This document shows, piece after piece, positions 1-4,893 of a DNA stretch of 5,010 bases. The position numbers and the translations under genes are program-made. The notes under the pieces were generated by a model. It did not search any database, was not told where the DNA came from, and saw nothing but the letters and a program-made list of their open reading frames with translations. Position 1 is the stretch's first letter. Each line of letters opens with the position of its first letter. Source of the stretch: Geminicoccaceae bacterium (GTDB lineage Bacteria > Pseudomonadota > Alphaproteobacteria > Geminicoccales > Geminicoccaceae); assembly GCA_030824835.1 (NCBI GenBank), contig JAPJRA010000349.1, positions 1 through 5,010 on the forward strand, given 5' to 3'.

Positions 1-453
1 GACCAGCAGCAGCGGCCGGTCCTGCGGCAGCCCGGCCAGCTCGTCGTGCCAGCGGACCGGCAGGCCGGCCAGGGCCGCGGCCTGCCGCTCGCGCAGCGCC
101 GGGCTGGTCTCGACCAGGTGGATCGACGCGGCGGCCTGAAACGCCGGCACCACCCGCGCCGCCCGCCAGGCGTCCGCGAGCAGCGTGCCGCGTCCAGGCC
201 CCAGCTCCACCACCACCACCGGGGCGGGGCTGCCGAGATCGAGCCAGTGCTGGACCAGTGCCAGCCCGATCAGCTCGCCGAACAGCTGGCTCACCTCGGG
301 TGCCGTGACAAAGTCGCCGGCCCGGCCCAGCGGATCGCGTCGCGGGTAGTAGCCGCCCAACGGCTCGGCCAGCGCCAGCGCCATGTAGCGGGCGACCGAG
401 ATCGGGCCGTGGTCGAGAATGAGACGCCGCAGCCGGTCCTCGAGCAGGCTCAC
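1..453 (-). CDS. SAM-dependent methyltransferase, MidA/NDUFAF7 (COG1565, DUF185) family, C-terminal part missing
   Basis: This is a class I methyltransferase of the family that includes mitochondrial NDUFAF7/MidA, which methylates an arginine of a complex I subunit during assembly. The bacterial substrate is not known to me. The 151 visible residues show the family's N-terminal blocks in order: ISVARYMALAL (18-28), GGYY (33-36), GDFVTAPEVSQLFGE (46-60), the SAM-binding loop ELGPGRGTLLAD (83-94) and the acidic-strand block HLVETSPALRERQ (112-124). The reading frame runs off the left edge, so the C-terminal part is outside the window (the family is usually about 350-380 residues). The start is a GTG inside the end of lgt. 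Start and lgt stop overlap as GTGA, which suggests translational coupling and one transcript with lgt. The family call is confident. The complex I role is inferred from the eukaryotic relative. Confidence 0.9.
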   Translation of the reverse strand, partial: MSLLEDRLRRLILDHGPISVARYMALALAEPLGGYYPRRDPLGRAGDFVTAPEVSQLFGELIGLALVQHWLDLGSPAPVVVVELGPGRGTLLADAWRAARVVPAFQAAASIHLVETSPALRERQAAALAGLPVRWHDELAGLPQDRPLLLV

Positions 454-1259
454 CCCACCGCCTCGACCCGTCGCCGTCCCCGCACCACCAGGGCCACGCC
501 GACGGCCAGCATCGGCAGCGACAGCAGCTGGCCCATGGTCATCCCACCGGCGAGGAAGCCCAGCTGCGCGTCCGGCTGGCGGAAGAACTCGACGGTGATC
601 CGCGCGAGGCTGTAGCCGATCAGGAAGACGCCGCTCAGCGTGCCCCGTCCTTCCGGCCGGTAGGGGCGGGAGGCGAGCCACAGCATGACCGCGAACAGGA
701 CCAGCCCCTCGAGCCCGGCCTCGTAGAGCTGGCTCGGATGGCGCGGATCGGGTCCGGCATTGGGGAAGACCATGGCCCAGGGGACGTCCGTCGCCCGACC
801 CCACAGCTCGCCGTTGACGAAGTTGGCGAGCCGGCCGAAGAACAGGCCGATGGGCGTTGCCACGGCCAGGGCGTCGGTCAGCTCGAAGAAGGCGAGCCCG
901 CGCCGCCGCGCGAACAGCAGGGTCGCCGTCAGCACCCCGAGCAGGCCGCCGTGGAACGACATGCCGCCGTGCCAGACGGCCAGGATGTCCAGCGGGTGGG
1001 TCAGGTAGTAGCCGGTCTGGTAGAAGAGCACGTAGCCGAGCCGGCCGCCGAGGATCACGCCTAGCGTCACATAGAACAGCAGGTCGTCGATCGCCTCCGG
1101 CGTCACCTCCCAGCCGGGGCGCTGCACGAGGCGGCGCACCAGGCGCCAGCCGAGCATGATGCCGACGATGTAGGCCAGCGCGTACCAGCGGATCGCGAAC
1201 GGGCCGATCGCGACCAGCACCGGGTCGATCATCGGGAAGGGGATGGCGAAGAACGGCAC
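450..1259 (-). CDS. lgt: Prolipoprotein diacylglyceryl transferase
   Basis: Lgt is the inner-membrane enzyme that moves diacylglycerol from phosphatidylglycerol to the lipobox cysteine of prolipoproteins, the first step of lipoprotein maturation. The 269-residue length fits the family, and several hydrophobic membrane segments are visible (about 14-38, 59-80, 100-117, 128-147, 183-196, 208-222 and 240-260). Key blocks are IRWYALAY (Y26), SFHGG (H103), GRLANFVNGELWGR (142-155, with R143, N146, E151, G154), HPSQLYEA (174-181) and RITVEFFRQPD (220-230, with R220 and E224). From memory, Y26, H103, R143, N146, E151 and G154 carry the same numbers as important residues of E. coli Lgt. The start is GTG at 1259, with GAGG at 1272-1269, nine bases upstream. 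The ATG at codon 10 lacks such a site. It leads a two-gene operon with the methyltransferase. Confidence 0.97.
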   Translation of the reverse strand: MPFFAIPFPMIDPVLVAIGPFAIRWYALAYIVGIMLGWRLVRRLVQRPGWEVTPEAIDDLLFYVTLGVILGGRLGYVLFYQTGYYLTHPLDILAVWHGGMSFHGGLLGVLTATLLFARRRGLAFFELTDALAVATPIGLFFGRLANFVNGELWGRATDVPWAMVFPNAGPDPRHPSQLYEAGLEGLVLFAVMLWLASRPYRPEGRGTLSGVFLIGYSLARITVEFFRQPDAQLGFLAGGMTMGQLLSLPMLAVGVALVVRGRRRVEAVG

Positions 1260-1301
1260 GCGGAAGCACCTCGCAAGGCCGGAACGGCGCGAACGTGGAC
1301 G

Positions 1302-1330
1302 GTCATAGGCGCGGCCTGGAGCTCGGGCAA
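1302..1330 (-). promoter_or_regulatory. Candidate sigma70-type promoter for lgt
   Basis: Read on the minus strand, a -35-like TTGCCC (1330-1325) and a -10-like TATGAC (1307-1302) are separated by exactly 17 bases. Transcription would start near 1295, giving a leader of about 36 bases before the GTG of lgt. The -10 matches the consensus at four of six positions and the -35 at three. The placement in the divergent gap is good, but this is consensus matching by eye only. Confidence 0.45.
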
Positions 1331-1342
1331 CCCTGCGCCCGG

Positions 1343-1371
1343 TTGCACGTTATCCTGAACCGACCCATATG
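1343..1371 (+). promoter_or_regulatory. Candidate promoter for ubiK
   Basis: TTGCAC (1343-1348) and CATATG (1366-1371) are separated by 17 bases in a locally AT-richer stretch. Transcription would begin around 1378, about 33 bases before the preferred ubiK start at 1411. That position also argues against an in-frame ATG at 1369, which would lie inside the -10 element. Each hexamer matches the consensus at only three positions, so the call rests mainly on spacing and location. It would be back to back with the lgt promoter, whose -35 ends 12 bases away. Confidence 0.35.
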
Positions 1372-1410
1372 CTGCGCGTGTTGACCGACGCCGCTCGCGA
1401 GGAGATTGGC

Positions 1411-1740
1411 ATGCAGACGAGCAACCGCCTGTTCGACGACTTGGCCCGCGTCGCGAGCGGGGCCTTCAATACCTTGAGCGGGCTGCGGGAGGAGATCGAG
1501 ACCCGGGTGCGCGAGCGTGTCGAGCGCATGGCCGCCGACCTCGATCTCGTGAGCCGCGAGGAGTTCGATGCGGTGCGGGCCATGGCGGCCAAGGCGCGGG
1601 CGGGGCAGGAGGAGCTCGAGGCCAAGCTGGCGGGCCTCGAGGCGGAGCTCGCGGCGTTGAAGGCGGCCAAGCCTGCCGCCAGACGGTCACGCCCGGCGCC
1701 TACGGAAGCGGAAGACCCGGGTGAGCCCGACCCCGCCTAA
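1411..1740 (+). CDS. ubiK: UbiK/BMFP (YqiC) family ubiquinone biosynthesis accessory factor
   Basis: This is a small helical protein of the membrane-fusogenic BMFP family. In E. coli, UbiK (YqiC) helps the Ubi complex and lipid intermediates during aerobic ubiquinone synthesis. The 109-residue product opens with MQTSNRLFDDLARVASG (1-17), a long amphipathic helix, then has the family hallmark LDLVSREEFDAVR (44-56). A heptad-like coiled coil rich in Glu, Leu and Ala follows (about 60-85), then a low-complexity Ala/Pro/Arg and acidic tail (86-109). The ATG at 1411 is chosen because GAGGAG lies at 1399-1404, six bases upstream, and homology begins at this Met. An in-frame ATG at 1369 has no such site. 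It is transcribed divergently from lgt. The family assignment is strong; the ubiquinone role in this organism is by homology. Confidence 0.9.
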   Translation: MQTSNRLFDDLARVASGAFNTLSGLREEIETRVRERVERMAADLDLVSREEFDAVRAMAAKARAGQEELEAKLAGLEAELAALKAAKPAARRSRPAPTEAEDPGEPDPA

Positions 1741-1769
1741 AACGCCTCAAGGTTGACCCACTACTTGTA

Positions 1770-1813
1770 AAGCCTGGTTGCTTTTGGCAGGCTTCGAGCG
1801 CAAGGCCGAAGCC
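1770..1813 (+). other. Two mutually exclusive hairpins in the ubiK-ybjN gap
   Basis: Two perfect 7-bp stems share bases. AAGCCTG (1770-1776) can pair with CAGGCTT (1788-1794) across an 11-base loop containing TTTT. GGCTTCG (1790-1796) can pair with CGAAGCC (1807-1813) across a 10-base loop. Because 1790-1794 belongs to both stems, only one can form at a time. Neither is followed by a U-run, so a classical intrinsic terminator is not supported. The arrangement recalls an attenuator or switch, but chance pairing in GC-rich DNA is possible, and I recognise no known RNA family. Confidence 0.35.
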
Positions 1814-1850
1814 GAGTTGGATGGCCTGCGGATCGCCAGGGGACCACCAA

Positions 1851-1875
1851 AGGCTCGGGCCGCGAGCCCGGGCCT
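1851..1875 (+). other. Strong 10-bp hairpin just upstream of the YbjN gene's ribosome binding site
   Basis: AGGCTCGGGC (1851-1860) pairs with GCCCGGGCCT (1866-1875) around a five-base loop, CGCGA, with a single T-G wobble among ten pairs. It ends nine bases before the AAGGAG (1885-1890) of the YbjN gene. There is no U-tract, so it is more likely a leader structure, RNA-stability element or Rho-related feature than an intrinsic terminator. The pairing is directly visible; the function is inference. Confidence 0.45.
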
Positions 1876-1899
1876 GCCACTCGCAAGGAGTGCCCACGC

Positions 1900-2409
1900 G
1901 TGTCCTCGTTGCACCCCGATATCCACGACGACGAAACCGCCGCCAATCCGCTGGATCTGGTCGAGAAGCTGGCCGTGGCCAACGACTGGCCGTTCCACCG
2001 TCAGACCGACGAGGAGCTGGCGGCCGAGATTGCCGGCCAGTGGTGCCACTATAAGCTGTGGTTCGCCTGGCATCCCGAGCTGGGCGTCATGCATCTGTCC
2101 TGTGCCCTCGACATGAAGGTGCCGGTCAAGAAGCGCACGCCGGTCTACGCGCTCCTGGCCATGGCCAATGAGAAGCTCTGGCTCGGCCATTTCGACCTGT
2201 GGGCGGACGAGGGCCTGCCCGTGTTCCGCCACGCCGTGCTGTTCCGCGAAGGGATCGGCGCCAACGCCGAGCTGATCGAGGATCTGGTCGACATCGCCGT
2301 GTCGGAGTGCGAGCGCTTCTACCCGGCGTTCCAGTTCGTTATCTGGGGCGGCAAGGACCCGGCGGAGGCGATCACCGCGGCACTGCTCGAGACCGAAGGC
2401 GAAGCGTGA
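1900..2409 (+). CDS. YbjN domain-containing protein
   Basis: The protein has 169 residues and no signal peptide or membrane segment, so it is probably cytosolic. It matches the alphaproteobacterial YbjN-domain pattern: an N-terminal helix NPLDLVEKLAVANDWPFHR (16-34), the strand block YKLWFAWHPELGVMHLSCALDM (51-72), then PVYALLAMANEKLWLGHFDLW (81-101), and a C-terminal helix from about 121 followed by the strand FQFVIWGGKDP (144-154). The mixed alpha/beta fold resembles type III secretion chaperones. E. coli YbjN has been linked to stress and motility, but the biochemical role is unknown. The start is GTG at 1900, nine bases after AAGGAG. Its stop overlaps the proC start as TGATG, so translation is probably coupled to proline synthesis. 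A structured leader lies upstream. I do not assign a function beyond the domain. Confidence 0.85.
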   Translation: MSSLHPDIHDDETAANPLDLVEKLAVANDWPFHRQTDEELAAEIAGQWCHYKLWFAWHPELGVMHLSCALDMKVPVKKRTPVYALLAMANEKLWLGHFDLWADEGLPVFRHAVLFREGIGANAELIEDLVDIAVSECERFYPAFQFVIWGGKDPAEAITAALLETEGEA

Positions 2410-3230
2410 TGCTGGACGCCGCGCGGCCCTTGCTGCTGGTCGGCGGCGGCAAGATGGGCGAGGCGCTGCTCGCCGGCTGGTTGCATCAGGGCCTGCCACC
2501 CGAAGCGGTCACCGTCGTCGAGCCCGACGTCGGCAGACGCCGCCATCTCGAGCAGCTGCACGGGATTCGGACGGTGCCGCACGCTGCGGAGCTGGCGGAC
2601 GCGTTAGCCCCCGGCGCCGTGCTGCTGGCGGTGAAACCCCAGATGATGGATGCGGTGCTGCCGGAACTGGTGCGCCTGGTGGCGGCCGATACGCTGGTGC
2701 TGTCGATCGCGGCCGGCAAGTCGATTGCCGGGTTCGAGGGCGCGTTCGGGGCCGGGTGCGGCGTGGTGCGGGCAATGCCGAACACGCCCGCCGCGGTGGG
2801 CCGCGGCGTCACGGTGCTGTGCGCAAATGCGAGCGCCTCGACCGAGCAGCGGGCACTGGCGGAGCAGCTCATGCTGGCCGTCGGCCGGGTGCACTGGATC
2901 GACGACGAAGACCTCATGCATGCGGTGACCGCTGTTTCCGGCAGCGGTCCGGCCTATGTCTTCCATGTGATCGAGGCGCTGGCGGCAGCAGGGGCACGGG
3001 CTGGCCTGCCGGAGCTACTGGCGATGGAGCTTGCCCGCGGTACCGTGATCGGCGCCGGGGAGCTGGCCTACCAGTCGCCCGACAGCGCGGCGCAGCTGCG
3101 CGTCAACGTCACCAGCCCCGGTGGCACCACCGCCGCCGCGCTGCAGGTTCTGACCGCGAGCGACGGGATCGGCCCGGTGCTGGAGCGGGCGGTGGCAGCG
3201 GCAGCGCAACGCTCGCGCGAGCTGGCCTGA
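2409..3230 (+). CDS. proC: Pyrroline-5-carboxylate reductase
   Basis: ProC catalyses the last step of proline synthesis, the NAD(P)H-dependent reduction of 1-pyrroline-5-carboxylate to L-proline, in the cytosol. The product has 273 residues, normal for the family. The Rossmann half carries VGGGKMGEALL (11-21), AVKPQ (74-78) and RAMPNTPA (121-128). The C-terminal helical dimer and substrate domain carries VSGSGPAYVFHVIEAL (176-191) and the P5CR signature region around NVTSPGGTTAAALQVL (233-248). The chosen ATG overlaps the preceding stop (TGATG) and places the glycine loop at the usual distance from the N terminus. An open frame continues further upstream but is the shadow of the YbjN gene. 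Nothing appears damaged. Confidence 0.97.
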   Translation: MLDAARPLLLVGGGKMGEALLAGWLHQGLPPEAVTVVEPDVGRRRHLEQLHGIRTVPHAAELADALAPGAVLLAVKPQMMDAVLPELVRLVAADTLVLSIAAGKSIAGFEGAFGAGCGVVRAMPNTPAAVGRGVTVLCANASASTEQRALAEQLMLAVGRVHWIDDEDLMHAVTAVSGSGPAYVFHVIEALAAAGARAGLPELLAMELARGTVIGAGELAYQSPDSAAQLRVNVTSPGGTTAAALQVLTASDGIGPVLERAVAAAAQRSRELA

Positions 3231-3259
3231 GCCGAGGGAGGCGACGGCCGATCGGCTCA
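3228..3259 (+). other. Inverted repeat at the proC stop codon
   Basis: TGAGCCG (3228-3234, including the proC stop) is complementary to CGGCTCA (3253-3259), a perfect 7-bp stem with an 18-base loop. An overlapping 10-bp palindrome, GCCGATCGGC (3247-3256), competes with it. No U-run follows. It could be an intercistronic processing or stabilising structure, or chance. Confidence 0.25.
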
Positions 3260-3281
3260 CCGAGGCCCGAAGGAGGAGATC

Positions 3282-3893
3282 ATGGCGAAGAAGACCCCGG
3301 AGCCGGACATTGTCCTCCTTGCCTTCCAGCTCGTGGCGGAGCGTGGCTGGCGGCATCTGAGCCTCACCGAGCTCGCCCGGCGCGCCGACGTCCCGCTGGC
3401 GCGGGTCTATGCCGAGCTGCCGGACCGTGCGGCGCTGGTCCGGGTATTCGGGCGTCGGCTGGACGCGCAGATGCTGGGGCTGTCGGCGCAGGAGCTCGAT
3501 GGCATGACGCCGCGCGAGCGGGTCTTCGAGCTGGTGATGCGGCGCTTCGATGCCATGGCACCCTATAAGGACGGGCTCCGGGCCATCGCCCGGCAGGCGG
3601 GCAGCGATCCGGCCCTGCTCGCCACGAGCCTGTGCAATATCGGTCGGCTCAGCCGCTGGCTGCTCGACGTGGCGGAGACGGCCGATCCATGGCCGATCGC
3701 CGGGGTGGCGCGCCGCGTCCTGGCGGCCATCTATGTCCGCACCTTCCAGGTCTGGCTCGACGACGACACGCCGGACATGGCGAGGACGCTTGCCGAGCTC
3801 GATCTGCGTCTGCAGCAGGCGGAGAGTGTGGCGCGCTGGACGACCGGATCGAGGCGCCGCCGGGCTGACGACGGTGCTTCGGTCACCGCGTGA
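3282..3893 (+). CDS. TetR-fold protein with COQ9-like features (regulator or COQ9 relative)
   Basis: The 203-residue protein begins with a TetR-type DNA-binding region: a first helix, then RGWRHLSLTELARRADVPLARVYAELPDRAALV (21-53), in which LTELARRADV, the turn and ARVYAELPDRAALV fit the helix-turn-helix and recognition helix, though VYAELPDR replaces the common FYxYFxsK pattern. The remainder is helical. RERVFELVMRRFDAMAPYKDG (78-98) and LAAIYVRTFQVWLDDDTPDMARTLAELDLRL (147-177) resemble COQ9-family blocks as I remember them. Human COQ9, a lipid-binding ubiquinone factor, has a TetR fold without acting as a repressor, so both roles remain open. The C-terminal tail is basic (RRRR, 191-194). 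AGGAGGAG (3271-3278) lies just before the ATG. It is 51 bases after proC, probably in the same operon. Confidence 0.75.
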   Translation: MAKKTPEPDIVLLAFQLVAERGWRHLSLTELARRADVPLARVYAELPDRAALVRVFGRRLDAQMLGLSAQELDGMTPRERVFELVMRRFDAMAPYKDGLRAIARQAGSDPALLATSLCNIGRLSRWLLDVAETADPWPIAGVARRVLAAIYVRTFQVWLDDDTPDMARTLAELDLRLQQAESVARWTTGSRRRRADDGASVTA

Positions 3894-3998
3894 TTGGAAG
3901 ATCGGTAGATGGCTCGATCGATATATCGATTTTAAGCTAGATTCTCGTTCTTATGCAACTTAGGGTTTGGTCTTCACCATCCTGACACGGGGGCATGA
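3894..3998 (+). promoter_or_regulatory. AT-rich intergenic region, probable promoter zone for the phasin-like gene
   Basis: Between the TetR-fold gene and the next start, base composition turns sharply AT-rich, especially about 3917-3960, against a GC-rich surround. A new transcription start for the phasin-like gene is therefore likely here. I found no -35/-10 pair with good spacing: TAGATT (3938-3943) and CTTATG (3950-3955) are possible -10 elements without convincing -35 partners. No terminator with a U-run is seen for the upstream gene. Confidence 0.45.
3917..3930. promoter_or_regulatory. Perfect 14-bp palindrome, candidate operator
   Basis: ATCGATATATCGAT is a perfect inverted repeat with no spacer, in the AT-rich gap 24 bases after the stop of the TetR-fold gene. 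TetR-family proteins bind palindromes of about this size, often near their own gene, so it could be an operator controlling the phasin-like gene. The palindrome is certain. The operator role and the choice of binding protein are inference. Confidence 0.4.
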
Positions 3999-4517
3999 AT
4001 GACCGAGCTCGCAGCGGGCGGCTCGTCGGCTGAGCAGCCGACTGGCTACATCAACGGCAAGGGTACACACGATCCCAAGCTGCGCCGGCGAGCGACGGGG
4101 CCCCACTCCAGAGTTAGCGGCTGTGTGTCGACACCGGTCACCGATAGCTCTCCGATGGCGCCGGCAGCACAGCTCGGGACGTGGCAGCTGGCTCACTACC
4201 GGTGCGCGCTCGAGACGGCCGGCCACCTGCAGGAGATCTGGCGCGATGGGGTGAGCGCGCTGGCGCGCGAGGGCATGGCCCAGCTGCAAGACGCTGGCGA
4301 CCAGGCCATGGCGGCGGGCCGGGCCCTGGCCGATGCAGCGCCCGAGGCGCGCGCCGATCTGGCCTGGGACTACATGCGCTCGACACTGGAGCGGATGCTG
4401 GCGAACTCGGTCACGCTCCTCGACCTGCTGGTTCGGCCGACCCACCAGGCGCTGGACCTGCTGGCGGCTTCCACCGAGGCCTCCGACACACCGGCCGCCA
4501 CCAAGCGGGCCGCTTGA
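3999..4517 (+). CDS. Phasin-like helical protein (start uncertain)
   Basis: From about residue 57 to 160 the protein is almost wholly alpha-helical and amphipathic, with Gln, Ala, Leu and Glu repeats (for example LAREGMAQLQDAGDQAMAAG, 88-107) and a second helix around DYMRSTLERMLANSVTLLDLL (124-144). This resembles the phasin_2 pattern of small proteins that coat polyhydroxyalkanoate granules, and it ends in an Ala/Thr/Lys-rich tail typical of phasins. The first 52 residues look unlike this: Gly/Ser/Arg-rich, with visibly lower third-position GC (10 of 42 codons before codon 43 end in A or T). The ATG at 3999 has a GGGGG five bases upstream. Alternatives are GTG at 4125 (weak AGAG upstream) and ATG at 4155 (no clear site). 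I kept 3999 because it lies close to the likely promoter zone. The phasin call is moderate; no granule synthesis genes are in view. Confidence 0.6.
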   Translation: MTELAAGGSSAEQPTGYINGKGTHDPKLRRRATGPHSRVSGCVSTPVTDSSPMAPAAQLGTWQLAHYRCALETAGHLQEIWRDGVSALAREGMAQLQDAGDQAMAAGRALADAAPEARADLAWDYMRSTLERMLANSVTLLDLLVRPTHQALDLLAASTEASDTPAATKRAA

Positions 4518-4531
4518 CGCCGGCACCCGTC

Positions 4532-4554
4532 GCCGCCCGCGAGCCTCGGGCGGC
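4532..4554 (+). other. All-GC 8-bp hairpin abutting the csaA start codon
   Basis: GCCGCCCG (4532-4539) is perfectly complementary to CGGGCGGC (4547-4554) around a seven-base loop, CGAGCCT. It ends three bases before the ATG of csaA and covers the only Shine-Dalgarno-like stretch (GGGCGG). No U-run follows, so it is not a normal intrinsic terminator. It could hold down csaA translation or mark the end of the phasin-like cistron. The pairing is visible; the effect is inferred. Confidence 0.5.
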
Positions 4555-4557
4555 CGG

Positions 4558-4893
4558 ATGACGATCTCCATCGACGATTTTCTGCGGGTCGACATTCGCG
4601 TGGGCACCATCGTCGAGGCGGTGCCCAACGAGGCCGCACGCAAGCCGTCATATCGATTGCTGGTCGATTTCGGGCCGGAGATCGGCCGCAAGCGGAGCTC
4701 GGCCCAGCTGGTCGCGAATTATCGGGTCGAGGATCTGGTCGGTCGGCAGGTGGCGGCGGTCGTCAACTTCCCGCCCCGCCAGATCGCCAAGACCGTGTCG
4801 GAGGTGCTGGTGCTGGGCTTTCCCGACGCCGACGGCGAGGTCGTTCTGGTGGCCGTCGAGCGGCCGGTGCCGAACGGCGGCCGGCTTTACTGA
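4558..4893 (+). CDS. csaA: CsaA-type tRNA-binding-domain protein, export-related chaperone
   Basis: This 111-residue protein is a single tRNA-binding OB-fold domain (the family related to the C-terminal domain of MetRS and to Trbp111). In Bacillus, CsaA is a homodimeric chaperone that binds SecA and preproteins. Its role in proteobacteria is less clear, and tRNA binding is the alternative. The sequence matches the family along its whole length: DDFLRVDIRVGTIVEA (6-21), ARKPSYRLLVDFGPEIG (27-43), SSAQLVANY (47-55), VVNFPPRQI (68-76), SEVLVLGFPD (81-90) and the terminal VPNGGRLY (104-111). The ATG at 4558 fits the family's N terminus exactly, although its ribosome binding site is poor and lies in a hairpin. 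It follows the phasin-like gene by 40 bases. The family assignment is very secure. Confidence 0.95.
   Translation: MTISIDDFLRVDIRVGTIVEAVPNEAARKPSYRLLVDFGPEIGRKRSSAQLVANYRVEDLVGRQVAAVVNFPPRQIAKTVSEVLVLGFPDADGEVVLVAVERPVPNGGRLY

Noticed and set aside
46..615. Plus-strand open frame of 189 codons opposite the methyltransferase and lgt
   Set aside because: It spans the lgt-methyltransferase junction in antisense, is low-complexity (Arg, His, Gln, Pro) and both opposite genes match their families throughout.
1369..1410. Upstream in-frame ATG for ubiK at 1369, adding 14 residues
   Set aside because: No Shine-Dalgarno site precedes it, it falls within the likely -10 element, and family similarity plus GAGGAG point to the ATG at 1411.
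1753..1780. TTGACC at 1753-1758 as the -35 of a promoter for the YbjN gene
   Set aside because: No acceptable -10 hexamer lies 16-18 bases downstream; the sequence there is TGGTTG-like. A promoter in this gap is possible but not shown by this hexamer.
1770..1794. Intrinsic terminator after ubiK
   Set aside because: The stem is only 7 bp with an 11-base loop, and no run of T follows it on either strand, so a standard Rho-independent terminator is not supported.
1747..2499. Long open frame on the minus strand opposite the YbjN gene (250 codons)
   Set aside because: It lies antisense to a well-supported gene with a good ribosome binding site. Its product is Arg/Ala/Pro/Gln-rich with no recognisable domain, as expected for a shadow frame in GC-rich DNA.
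2756..3568. Plus-strand open frame of 270 codons overlapping proC and the TetR-fold gene
   Set aside because: It is out of frame with two genes that have clear family motifs. The translation is Arg/Gly/Ala-rich without domain features.
3960..4691. Minus-strand open frame of 243 codons opposite the phasin-like gene and csaA
   Set aside because: It crosses the secure csaA start region in antisense and has an Arg/Ser/Pro/Gly-rich product. It does weaken confidence in the phasin-like start slightly, but gives no positive evidence for a gene.
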